From CAVXAE01 sp044225565 (GTDB taxonomy: Bacteria > Pseudomonadota > Gammaproteobacteria > Steroidobacterales > Steroidobacteraceae): a stretch of 14,642 nt of DNA. The translations under genes were made by a program, and so were the position numbers. The stretch is taken from the NCBI GenBank assembly GCA_044225565.1, contig JBGAIL010000121.1, forward strand, positions 1 through 14,642, written 5' to 3'. This document shows, in pieces, positions 6,572-13,596 of the stretch. The number at the start of each line of letters is the position of its first letter. Positions within the stretch are counted from its first letter, which is position 1. Below the pieces are notes generated by a model. It ran no database searches, was not told where the DNA came from, and saw only the letters and a list, made by a program, of their open reading frames with translations.

Positions 6572-8286
6572 CCCTTCCCGGCGGGCAGCGTGTAGCGCTG
6601 CTCGACCGCCTCGCGGATCAGGCGCCGGCTCTTCGTGGCATCGCGGACGGTGTTCTCCACCTGCTCGACCTCGCCGGCCAGTTCGGGATCCTTGATGAAC
6701 TCCCGCATCCAGTGCGAGTACTCGTTGCGCCCGAGGTGGTGCAGCCAGGTCTCCTCGTCCACCCCATCTCCCATCTGCAGGAACAGGATGAGATTGTGCG
6801 CACGCAGCTTCAGTTTCTGCTGCGGCCCGCGGAAATAGAAGCTGCGATCCGGAGGCAGCTCGCCTTCCGCGTACTTGCGGGTATGGCGCCGTCGTTCGGT
6901 ATGGCTCGGCTCGATGCGCATGACGAACGGCGCCCCGCCGCGAGCCCGGTCCCACACCAGCGCCTCGCCCGAAGTCAGTTTCACCGGCCCGGTCTTCGGC
7001 ACCCCGATGCCGCTCGCCTCGCCGAATTCCTCCAGCATCTCGACCGGGGTCTCGCCCACGGCGATGAAGATGCCCACGTCCGCCAGCAGCTTCGGTGCGA
7101 TGAGGTTCGGATGCACCGTGATCTGCACGACGGACTGCAGCTTCTCGGGCAGCGTGATCTCGCCGGGCTGCCATTCGGCCGGCAGCAGGTGATGCGCTTC
7201 GTCGATCAGCAGCCAGTGCGGCCGGCCGGTGCGCGCGCGCAGGGTCATGAGTTGCGGAAGCAGGCTCGCGAAGAACGCCGGCCGGTCCGCGAGCGGCAGG
7301 CCGACGAGATTCACGATGGCATGCGTGCCGGGCTTGCCGAGCAGCTGCATGGCCTCTTCGGTGGTCGGCGGACGCTTGGGCGAGCCCAGCGATACGGCAT
7401 CCGCGAACGCTTCATAGTCGCCTTCGGGATCGATGATGCAGAAGCTGTATCTCAGCGCCGCGAGGCGTTCCAGGATGCCGGTGGCGAGCGTCGATTTGCC
7501 GCTGCCCGAGGTGCCGACCAGCAGGATGTTCTCGCCATAGGGTGGGATGCGCACTTCCCGGCCGTCCGCATCGCAGCCGAGCAGCAGGCGATGCCGCTCG
7601 AGCTGCGGCTCGCGCGAGAGCAGGTCGTCCTGCAGGAGCTCGGCGATGAGCTCTTCCACGCCCGCGCCGTGGTCCGCCCGGGTGACGAAGTCCGCCGCCT
7701 CCTTGAGAGTCGGCAGGGCGTTGTCGACCGCCACGCCGCATTCGCAGATGGACAGGAAGGCATGATCGTTCTCCGCGTCGCCGATGCCGATGGCGTTGTG
7801 CGCGGAAAGGCCCATCGTCTCGAGCGCGACCAGCAGGCCCGAGGCCTTGTTCACGCCGGCGGGCAGGATCATCACCGCGCCCTTGTTGAAGATCACCTGC
7901 AGCTCGAGGCCGAAGTCGCGGATGGTCTCGAGCACGCGCGTCTCGTGCGGCTCCCAGGTCGCGACGATGACGCGGCCGACGGAGATCGGGCCGACGCCGC
8001 GCTCGCGCAGCGTCGCGACGAATTTCGCCGATGGCGGCGCGGCCAGCGGCTTCTCGGCGTGTGTGGCAGGGTGATAGAGCAGGGCGCCGTTCTCGGCGAC
8101 CACGTACTCGAAGAGGTCGAGGCGGGAGCAGACGGTCTTGAGCTCGTCGAGCTCGCGGCCGGTGACCATGACCAGCCGTCGGCCCGAGGCGATCAGCTTC
8201 TCCAGCGCCGTGATGGTTTCGGGAGTGAGGCGGCCGTCGGTGGCGAGCGTGCCGTCATAGTCGCAGCAGAGCACGAGGTAGCGCAT
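6553..8286 (-). CDS. HAD-IIB phosphatase fused to a HerA/DUF87-like P-loop ATPase
   Basis: This 577-residue cytoplasmic protein has two enzyme domains. Residues 1-220 form a HAD-IIB (Cof/sucrose-phosphatase-like) hydrolase: motif I CDYDGTL (nucleophile D9, acid/base D11), motif II VTGR (T42), motif III K147, and motif IV GIGDAEND (D170, D174), with a cap between II and III. All catalytic residues are present. Residues 245-460 form a HerA/FtsK-like ATPase: Walker A GTSGSGKST (258-266), the DUF87-type IDPEGDY (285-291) and Walker B LLIDEAHH (D362, E363). A helical tail (about 480-577, including RAHNLILFLQMGDGVDEETW) matches neither domain. The family's reaction is phosphate-ester hydrolysis; the substrate and the ATPase's job are unknown. 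No strong ribosome site precedes the ATG. A small membrane protein gene ends 75 bases upstream on the same strand and may share its transcript. Confidence 0.9.
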   Translation of the reverse strand: MRYLVLCCDYDGTLATDGRLTPETITALEKLIASGRRLVMVTGRELDELKTVCSRLDLFEYVVAENGALLYHPATHAEKPLAAPPSAKFVATLRERGVGPISVGRVIVATWEPHETRVLETIRDFGLELQVIFNKGAVMILPAGVNKASGLLVALETMGLSAHNAIGIGDAENDHAFLSICECGVAVDNALPTLKEAADFVTRADHGAGVEELIAELLQDDLLSREPQLERHRLLLGCDADGREVRIPPYGENILLVGTSGSGKSTLATGILERLAALRYSFCIIDPEGDYEAFADAVSLGSPKRPPTTEEAMQLLGKPGTHAIVNLVGLPLADRPAFFASLLPQLMTLRARTGRPHWLLIDEAHHLLPAEWQPGEITLPEKLQSVVQITVHPNLIAPKLLADVGIFIAVGETPVEMLEEFGEASGIGVPKTGPVKLTSGEALVWDRARGGAPFVMRIEPSHTERRRHTRKYAEGELPPDRSFYFRGPQQKLKLRAHNLILFLQMGDGVDEETWLHHLGRNEYSHWMREFIKDPELAGEVEQVENTVRDATKSRRLIREAVEQRYTLPAGKGDAGSE

Positions 8287-8361
8287 GGCTGCGAGTATCG
8301 CAAGTTGCGTACCGCCACGGCATCACTTCAGTTGCGCCGGAAGGCGCTGGTGCGAGAGCAG

Positions 8362-8550
8362 TCAGCGGCGCGGGGCGCCATCGTCCTTGCGGTCGATCTT
8401 GACCTTCTTCGCCTTGGGTTGCAGCAGCCCGGTGAGCGTCCAGCCGCCGATGACGCCGGCGAGCATGGCCAGCACCGACAGGCTGCTTTCGTCCATCGAG
8501 ACGGCGCTCATCGCCTGCGAGAGCGAGTGCGCCAGCGCAAAAAATTCCAT
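8362..8550 (-). CDS. Small single-span membrane protein, unknown function
   Basis: This is a 62-residue hypothetical protein that I do not recognise. It has an N-terminal helix-like part (MEFFALAHSLSQAMS), one hydrophobic segment (about residues 25-43, LSVLAMLAGVIGGWTLTGL), and a strongly basic tail (PKAKKVKIDRKDDGAPRR). This suggests a single membrane span with the tail in the cytoplasm. A purine-rich GGTGGGGG lies about 11 bases before the ATG, a weak, distant ribosome site. The ordered hydrophobic-then-basic layout argues for a real gene; the plus-strand frames here give Cys/Ser/Arg-rich sequence. It precedes the HAD-ATPase gene on the same strand with a 75-base gap and could be its membrane partner, which is a guess from position alone. 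Confidence 0.6.
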   Translation of the reverse strand: MEFFALAHSLSQAMSAVSMDESSLSVLAMLAGVIGGWTLTGLLQPKAKKVKIDRKDDGAPRR

Positions 8551-8610
8551 GTTTGAGAAACCCCCACCAGAGACGAGCTGACCATATCAGCTATCAGCGG
8601 CAAAGGGGGA

Positions 8611-8626
8611 GTCGCCTGGAGGCGAC
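8611..8626. other. Small perfect hairpin in the divergent intergenic region
   Basis: GTCGCC-TGGA-GGCGAC forms a 6-bp stem with a 4-base loop. It lies in the 159-base gap between the divergent small membrane protein gene (start 8550) and the acetyltransferase gene (start 8710). A tandem TATCAGC pair lies nearby, around 8585-8597. These could be regulatory, but in GC-rich DNA such a hairpin can arise by chance. Confidence 0.25.
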
Positions 8627-8697
8627 GCGCGCGATTCGCGACGTGCATCACGCCCATTGCAAGCGTAGCCGTGCAAGCCACCTCGTGCTGCAGGCGA

Positions 8698-8703
8698 TAT
8701 CAT
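8698..8703 (+). promoter_or_regulatory. Candidate -10 element placing the transcript start at the acetyltransferase ATG
   Basis: TATCAT ends 6 bases before the ATG at 8710, so a transcript from it would begin at or within a base or two of the start codon (a leaderless mRNA). No ribosome binding site lies close before that ATG, which fits. No convincing -35 is visible at 16-18 bases upstream. Confidence 0.3.
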
Positions 8704-8709
8704 CCGTGA

Positions 8710-9207
8710 ATGAACCTACAGATCCGCCCCGCCACCCCGACGGATGTGCCCGCCATTTTCCGTTTCATCAACGAGCTCGCTCAGTACGAGCGTGAGCCGC
8801 ACGCCGTCGTTGCGACCGAAGCGATGATCGAGCATTCCCTGTTCGCCGAAGGCCATGTCGCCCATGGGCTCATCGCCACGGTGGACGGCATGCCGATGGG
8901 TTTCGCCATCTACTTCTTCAATTTCTCGACCTGGCTCGGCCGGCCTGGCCTGTATCTCGAGGACCTGTATGTCACCCCTGCCTCGCGGGGCTCCGGTGTG
9001 GGGCGCGCGTTGCTTACCCACCTCGCCCGCGTCGCGATGGAGCGGGGATGTGGTCGCATGGAGTGGTCGGTGCTCGACTGGAACCAGCCCGCCATCGACT
9101 TCTACCGCGCGCTGGGGGCGAAGCCGATGGACGAGTGGACCGTCTACCGGCTCGCGGGCAAGACCCTGGAAGACGTCGCAGCCATGGCCACCCTGCCTGC
9201 CGCCTAG
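8710..9207 (+). CDS. GNAT family N-acetyltransferase, SSAT/thialysine acetyltransferase-like
   Basis: This 165-residue cytoplasmic enzyme should move an acetyl group from acetyl-CoA to a small amine. It begins with the usual GNAT strand (IRPATPTDVPAIFRFINELA). It then has FFNFSTWLGRPGLYLEDLYV, the hallmark of the diamine/thialysine branch (SSAT1/SSAT2-like), the acetyl-CoA loop SRGSGVGRALL (RGSGVG at 93-98), and the motif WSVLDWNQPAIDFYRALGA near the C-terminus. Length and domain order match the family. The substrate could be a polyamine, thialysine or another amine; sequence alone does not decide. The ATG has no clear ribosome site and a possible -10 element sits just upstream, so the transcript may be leaderless. 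The exported amidohydrolase gene follows after 37 bases. No functional tie between the two is evident. Confidence 0.92.
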   Translation: MNLQIRPATPTDVPAIFRFINELAQYEREPHAVVATEAMIEHSLFAEGHVAHGLIATVDGMPMGFAIYFFNFSTWLGRPGLYLEDLYVTPASRGSGVGRALLTHLARVAMERGCGRMEWSVLDWNQPAIDFYRALGAKPMDEWTVYRLAGKTLEDVAAMATLPAA

Positions 9208-9210
9208 CCT

Positions 9211-9216
9211 TATACT
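9211..9216 (+). promoter_or_regulatory. Candidate -10 element of the amidohydrolase gene
   Basis: TATACT, one base short of TATAAT, lies 28 bases before the ATG at 9245 in the 37-base gap after the acetyltransferase gene. A transcript would start near 9223 with a leader that includes the AGG site. No good -35 is visible in the end of the upstream gene, so the call rests on the -10 alone. Confidence 0.4.
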
Positions 9217-9244
9217 TCGCGCTTCTTCAAGGGCAGGTCCACCA

Positions 9245-10540
9245 ATGAAAAACACCTTCCGAGCCACGTTCCTCGGGTTTCTGCTCGCATCCGCCGCCCT
9301 CATGGCGCACGCCGAGCAGGCCATCGTGCTCAAAGCCGCGCACCTCTTCGACGGCAAGAGCGGTCAGCTGCAGTCGCCAGGCGTGGTCGTCGTGCAGGGC
9401 CAGCGAATCGTGGCAACCGGTGCGGGTGCCCAGACTCCGGCCGGCGCCAAGGTGATCGACCTGGGCGATGCAACGCTGCTGCCGGGTTTCATAGACGCGC
9501 ACACGCACATGGCGGGCGACCACAACGAGGATTGGGCGAAGGGCTTCTACGAAGGGATGCTCCGGTCGGCTCCCGAGCAGGCCTTCCATGCCGCGCGAAA
9601 CGCCCGGGCGCTGCTCATGGCCGGCGTCACCAGCGCACGCGAGCTTGGTGCTGCAGATTTCGTCGACGTCGCTCTGCGCAATGCCATCAACGACGGGCTC
9701 ACCGAAGGCCCACGCCTGCTGGTGGCCGCGCACGCCATCGGCTCGACGGGCGGCCATTGCGACGGCCCGCCGGCGCCGCCCGACAGGATGCCTCCCGCGG
9801 GACCGCTCGAAGGCGTGTGCAATGGCCCCGACGAATGTCGTTTCGCCGTGCGCCAGCAGATGAAGTTCGGCGCGGACGTCATCAAGATCTGCGCCTCGGG
9901 CGGTGTGCTCTCGGAGGCCGATCCTGTGGATGTCCCGCAGCTCACCACCGAAGAGCTGCGCGCGATCATGTCGGAAGCGCACGCGTGGGGCCGCAAGGTG
10001 GCCGCACACTCGCACGGCGACCTGGCAGCGAAGCTGGCCGTCGAAGCGGGGGTGGATTCCATCGAGCACGGCAGCTTCCTGCAGCCCGCCACCCTGCAGC
10101 TGATGAAGCAGAAGGGCGTGTATCTGGTGCCCACCCGCATGACGCAGCTCTGGGCCGTGGCGAAGGCGGAAACGTACCCGGCGAAGATTCGCGACAAGGC
10201 GCGCGCCGCCGGCCAGGCGCACGACACGATGATGCGCAATGCCATCAAGTCGGGCGTGCTCATCGCCTACGGCACGGATTCGGGCGTGTACCCGCATGGC
10301 CTCAATGCGAAAGAGTTCGGCGATCTGGTGGATGCCGGCATGGCTCCCGCCGCGGCGCTCATGACGAGCAGCCAGGGCTCGGCCCGCCTGCTCGGCATCG
10401 ATGCCGAAACGGGGACGCTCGAGAACGGCAAGCTCGCGGACGTCGTGGCGGTGCCGGGGGACGTGCTGAGGAACGTGCGGGCCACCGAAAAGCCGCTGCT
10501 CGTGATGAAGCAGGGTGTCGTGGTGCGCGGCGGAAACTGA
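9245..10540 (+). CDS. Exported metal-dependent amidohydrolase, Xaa-Pro dipeptidase-like
   Basis: This 431-residue protein of the amidohydrolase superfamily probably cleaves dipeptides in the periplasm. The N-terminus is a signal peptide ending MAHA at residue 23. The barrel shows the expected two-metal set: H86 and H88 (DAHTHMAGDH), K214 as the bridging, usually carboxylated lysine (VIKICASGG), H255 (VAAHSHGD), H275 (SIEHGSF) and the catalytic D345 (AYGTDSGVYPHG). The segment STGGHCDG and the order IKICASGG / AAHSHG / GTDSG resemble the prolidase-like amidohydrolases of Proteobacteria that act on L-Xaa-L-Pro and related dipeptides. That specificity is inferred, not shown. The start at 9245 is chosen because AGG lies 7 bases before it and it begins a proper signal peptide, although the frame is open upstream to 8855. 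With the DUF885 and M28 proteins it fits extracytoplasmic peptide use. Confidence 0.91.
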   Translation: MKNTFRATFLGFLLASAALMAHAEQAIVLKAAHLFDGKSGQLQSPGVVVVQGQRIVATGAGAQTPAGAKVIDLGDATLLPGFIDAHTHMAGDHNEDWAKGFYEGMLRSAPEQAFHAARNARALLMAGVTSARELGAADFVDVALRNAINDGLTEGPRLLVAAHAIGSTGGHCDGPPAPPDRMPPAGPLEGVCNGPDECRFAVRQQMKFGADVIKICASGGVLSEADPVDVPQLTTEELRAIMSEAHAWGRKVAAHSHGDLAAKLAVEAGVDSIEHGSFLQPATLQLMKQKGVYLVPTRMTQLWAVAKAETYPAKIRDKARAAGQAHDTMMRNAIKSGVLIAYGTDSGVYPHGLNAKEFGDLVDAGMAPAAALMTSSQGSARLLGIDAETGTLENGKLADVVAVPGDVLRNVRATEKPLLVMKQGVVVRGGN

Positions 10541-10576
10541 GGGTGCCGCCAGCCTTCGGAGCGACGATCGTGGGCA

Positions 10577-10593
10577 GGCGCGCGCCGCGCGCC
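10577..10593. terminator. GC-rich hairpin between convergent genes, candidate transcription end
   Basis: GGCGCGC-GCC-GCGCGCC is a perfect 7-bp stem with a 3-base loop. It lies in the 57-base gap between the amidohydrolase stop (10540, +) and the CheX-like stop (10598, -). The position suits a shared end for both transcripts. Neither strand has a T-run after the stem, so it may act with Rho or only protect RNA ends. Confidence 0.4.
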
Positions 10594-10597
10594 AGCA

Positions 10598-11041
10598 TTA
10601 CTTCAGCGCGACGACCAGCTTGGCCGAATGGCTGCGCCAGTTGATGGGAATCACGAACGGGCGCATGTTGGAGGGGAGCTCCACCTTGTCGCCCGAGATC
10701 ACGTTCGGCACCGAGATCACGAAGTCCCGCCCGAAGTCGCGGCGCGCGTTGCCGGAGATGGTGTTCGCCACCTCGCCCACGAGGTCCTTCATGGTCTCGT
10801 GGCTGAAATCCGTCTCCTGCATCTTCATCAGCAGCACGGTGAGCATGGCGCGCGGCGCGGTGAAATAGACCACTCCTTCGCGCTTGCCGGTGATGTTGAT
10901 CACGCCCGTGTAGTCGTGCACCCCGGGCATGCCCTTGGTCACGAGGTAGGGTGAGCCGATGGAGGCGGGCTGCTGCGCCGCCACCTCGAAGTAGTTCGTG
11001 GTGCCCTCGACGAAAGTCTTGAGCTCCTGCTCCTGCAGCAT
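10598..11041 (-). CDS. CheX-like chemotaxis phosphatase
   Basis: This 147-residue cytoplasmic protein is of the CheC/CheX/FliY phosphatase type; members speed up removal of phosphate from CheY-like regulators. The catalytic ExxN signature of the family is visible as E90-V-A-N93 in DLVGEVANTISGNARRDF. The central HDYTGVINITGKREGVVYF strand pair and the PSNMRPFVIPINW end also fit the CheX domain. There is only one ExxN motif, as in CheX rather than two-motif CheC. The ATG follows the CheY stop by 3 bases (TGA CCG ATG), with GGAG 10 bases upstream inside the CheY gene, so the two are clearly co-translated. The neighbouring CheY-like protein is the obvious substrate. It is the last gene of the leftward operon, ending at the hairpin before the convergent amidohydrolase gene. 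Confidence 0.87.
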   Translation of the reverse strand: MLQEQELKTFVEGTTNYFEVAAQQPASIGSPYLVTKGMPGVHDYTGVINITGKREGVVYFTAPRAMLTVLLMKMQETDFSHETMKDLVGEVANTISGNARRDFGRDFVISVPNVISGDKVELPSNMRPFVIPINWRSHSAKLVVALK

Positions 11042-11044
11042 CGG

Positions 11045-11446
11045 TCAGGCGCTCCGCATGAGCTCGGCGAGGGCTTCGTTGAGCTGCCGGTCGGTGAAGG
11101 GCTTGTTGAGGAAGCCGTTCGCGCCCTTCTCCATCGCCTCGACCGCGGTCGCCTTGTCCGCGAGCGCCGAGATCACGAGGATGCGCACCGCAGGCTTCAG
11201 GCCCACGAGCTTCTCGATGCACTCGATGCCGTCCATGTGCGGCATGGTGATGTCCATGGTGACGACGTCGGGATCGGTCTTGCTGAAGAGATCGATGGCC
11301 TCGACGCCGTTGGCGGCCGTGCCGACCACCTCGAGCTCCTCGTACTGCTGCGAGCGCTCGATGCGTCGGCGCATGATGTTGGAATCGTCCACGATCAGCA
11401 GCTTGAAGCTGCGGCCAGGGCGGGCGGCGGAAGCGACGGTGCTCAT
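11045..11446 (-). CDS. CheY-like single-domain response regulator
   Basis: This 133-residue receiver domain has no output domain. Numbered from the chosen ATG, the acidic pair is D20-D21 (LLIVDDSN), the phosphorylated aspartate is D65 (VVTMDITMPHMDG), the switch serine is S93 (LVISALAD) and the conserved lysine is K115 (NKPF), so all functional residues are present. About 14 residues precede the domain. It probably takes phosphate from the kinase next door and is reset by the CheX-like protein downstream. Its output must be a protein contact, possibly with a motor or another regulator not in this window. Start choice: the kinase stop and this ATG share one base (TGATG). A GTG three bases upstream (11449) is the alternative and would give 134 residues. 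Confidence 0.93.
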   Translation of the reverse strand: MSTVASAARPGRSFKLLIVDDSNIMRRRIERSQQYEELEVVGTAANGVEAIDLFSKTDPDVVTMDITMPHMDGIECIEKLVGLKPAVRILVISALADKATAVEAMEKGANGFLNKPFTDRQLNEALAELMRSA

Positions 11447-13557
11447 CACGCCACCGCTGTGCTGTCGGCATCGGCCGCAGGCAGCGCGATCTTGAACCGG
11501 GTGAACTTGCCGGGCTGCGTGGCCACGCCGATCTTGCCTCCGACCGCGTAGACGCTCCTCGCCACCACATCCATGCCGACGCCGCGGCCTGCGTCCATCG
11601 AAACCTGCTCCTGCGTGGAGAACCCGGGCTTGAAGATCAGGGCCATCACCGCGCGATTGTCCATCCCCGCGGCTTCTTCGGTCGTGATCAGCTGCTTGCG
11701 GATCGCCGCGGCTTTCAGCTGCTCAGGGTTGAGCCCCGCGCCGTCGTCCTCGCAGACCAGCTCGAAGCCGGTGCCGGCGCGGCGGAAATCGATGCGCACT
11801 GTTCCGGTGGCGTTCTTCTCCACGCCGCGCCGGACTTCGGCGGTCTCGATGCCATGAACGGCCGCGTTGCGGAGCATCTGGATCAGCACGTCCTTCACCA
11901 TGTGGCGATAGGTGTGCGGCACCTCCGCGAGGCCGTGCGTCTCGACCTTCAGGCTCTTGCCGTGCTCGGTGGCCAGCCGGCCGGCCATCGCCGCGAGGGT
12001 TTCGACGAAATCGCTTGCCGAGGTCTTGCCGACGTCGCGGTCGGCGAGCTGCGGCGCGCCACCGGCGGGAGGCGCCTGCAGCGTGGCGAGCCGCGTCGCG
12101 AGCTCGCGGACGCTGCGCAGGTGTGCCATCAGCTCGTCGAGCTTCAGCACGATGGGCAGGAAGTCGTTGCCGGTGAGGTCGGGGCTCTTCTTGAGATCGC
12201 TCACCATGTCCTCGAGCGCATGCACGCGGTGCGCGGCGCTCAGCAGGTTCACCGCCGTGGCTTCGCCGTTGATGGTGTGCAGCTCGCGGAACAGGCCGTC
12301 GATCTTCTTGCGGAACTCGGCGTCGTTGCGGGCCGGCTCGCGCATGATGGCGTTCACGTGGGCGAGGCCCGCGTCGGTCGCATCCAGGAAGGACATGAGC
12401 TGCACCGGATCGAGGTGCATCACGCCCAGCATCATGTCGACCTGCTGGTTGGCGTTCTCTTGCGATTCGGCGAGCTCGCGCGCCAGCAGCACGCTCGAGG
12501 TGATGTCCGTGACGCTGACGAGCACGTGCTTCACACCCTTCTCGCCCATCACGCGGTGGAAGTCGAACTGCAGGTAGCGCGTGTCACGGCCGCCGTGGCC
12601 GTTCTCGATCTGGATCTCGAGCTGGCCCAGCGGGTTGATGCTCTTCATCAGGTTCTCGTGGGCGCGGTCGCCCCAGAGCAGCTTGATGTACTTCGTGGCG
12701 GTCGCGAGCGTCTGCGCCGGCACGCGGTCGGCCAGCAGCTCCTCGAAGGAGAGGCCGGAGAAATCCTGGCGGGCGAACATGCGGGTGAGCGCGCTGGACC
12801 ACACCGAGCCGATGCGGTAGTCCGCGTCCAGCAGGAAGAAGCCCTCCTTCACGGTCTTCAGGATGTCCCGGGTCTGCTCCTGCGCCTCCCGGGCCATGCG
12901 CTCGCTGCGGCCACGGGTGAGCTGCAGATAAGCGGCGGCGGCCGCGAGCACGAGGGCTGCGAGCACACCCACTGAAAGCAGGAGGCGCAGGCGGCTCGCC
13001 TGCGTGGAGGCCTGGGTCTGAAGCTGCGTGGCGACGCCTGCCAGCAGGGTTTGCAGCCGGGCCGTGTTCTCACGCGCGAACAGTTGCGCGCGCTTCACAT
13101 CGCCGTAGTGGGCGAGACCGGGCTTCGAGAACGAGCTGCCGCTCTCGTCGGAATCGACGTAGGGCTGGCCGGTGAACGAGGTCACCGGGCTCACCACGGG
13201 GCCGTACTGGTGCCAGCTCAGCCGCGCCTGGTCCAGTTGCGGCGAACGAGTGGCGTCCCGCGTGGCGAGCTTGCCGAGCTCGGCATCGAAGCGCTCCACG
13301 GTCGATTTGAGATCCGCCAGCGCCTGGCCCGCGTAGGCCCGGCCCTCGAGCCGGTCGCGCAGCGTGCTCAGCTGTTGAGAGATCATGTTCGGATAGGCCT
13401 GCAGCGAGCTGGCCGACTGCAGTGCGCTGATGTCGGCGGTCATGCGCGTGGCGAGGCGGAAGCCCGCGACGAGCACCGCGCCCATCACGATGAGCAACAG
13501 GGTGCCGACGCCGGCGGTGATGAACTGGCGGGTACGCTCGGCGCCCGAGAATTTCAT
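11446..13557 (-). CDS. Membrane-bound CheA-like histidine kinase with PAS, Hpt and HATPase domains
   Basis: This 703-residue inner-membrane sensor kinase has, in order, membrane segment 1 (about 14-34), a periplasmic region (about 38-188, no recognised fold), membrane segment 2 (about 191-212), a coiled linker, and a PAS-like domain (about 228-352, EGFFLLDADYRIGSVW). An Hpt-like domain (about 375-490) follows with the phosphorylatable H427 in ELHTINGEA, then a CheA-type HATPase (about 545-693) with N564 (LRNAAVHGIE), D604-D605 (CEDDGAGLN) and DAGRGVGMDVV (655-665). It lacks the receiver-docking P2 domain and the C-terminal CheW-like domain of CheA, ending right after the ATPase. It therefore looks like a receptor and a CheA core joined in one chain, independent of CheW. 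Asn430 stands where Hpt domains usually have lysine after the histidine. The ATG has GGGAG 10 bases upstream. The CheY-like gene overlaps its stop by one base. Confidence 0.9.
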   Translation of the reverse strand: MKFSGAERTRQFITAGVGTLLLIVMGAVLVAGFRLATRMTADISALQSASSLQAYPNMISQQLSTLRDRLEGRAYAGQALADLKSTVERFDAELGKLATRDATRSPQLDQARLSWHQYGPVVSPVTSFTGQPYVDSDESGSSFSKPGLAHYGDVKRAQLFARENTARLQTLLAGVATQLQTQASTQASRLRLLLSVGVLAALVLAAAAAYLQLTRGRSERMAREAQEQTRDILKTVKEGFFLLDADYRIGSVWSSALTRMFARQDFSGLSFEELLADRVPAQTLATATKYIKLLWGDRAHENLMKSINPLGQLEIQIENGHGGRDTRYLQFDFHRVMGEKGVKHVLVSVTDITSSVLLARELAESQENANQQVDMMLGVMHLDPVQLMSFLDATDAGLAHVNAIMREPARNDAEFRKKIDGLFRELHTINGEATAVNLLSAAHRVHALEDMVSDLKKSPDLTGNDFLPIVLKLDELMAHLRSVRELATRLATLQAPPAGGAPQLADRDVGKTSASDFVETLAAMAGRLATEHGKSLKVETHGLAEVPHTYRHMVKDVLIQMLRNAAVHGIETAEVRRGVEKNATGTVRIDFRRAGTGFELVCEDDGAGLNPEQLKAAAIRKQLITTEEAAGMDNRAVMALIFKPGFSTQEQVSMDAGRGVGMDVVARSVYAVGGKIGVATQPGKFTRFKIALPAADADSTAVA

Positions 13558-13596
13558 ATGCGACGGTCTCCCAGGAATTCAGTCATTGCAGCGGCG

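Noticed and set aside
6532..8556. A 674-codon open frame on the plus strand across the HAD-ATPase gene and beyond
   Set aside because: It is antisense to a gene with intact HAD and ATPase motifs. Its product is an Arg/His/Gln/Ala-rich sequence with no recognisable domain, as expected from the complement of a GC-rich gene.
8855..9244. The upstream in-frame extension of the amidohydrolase (130 residues)
   Set aside because: It is read out of frame through the acetyltransferase gene; the signal peptide and AGG site put the start at 9245.
11854..12975. A 373-codon plus-strand frame opposite the histidine kinase
   Set aside because: It mirrors the kinase coding sequence and gives a His/Val/Arg-rich product with no family features.
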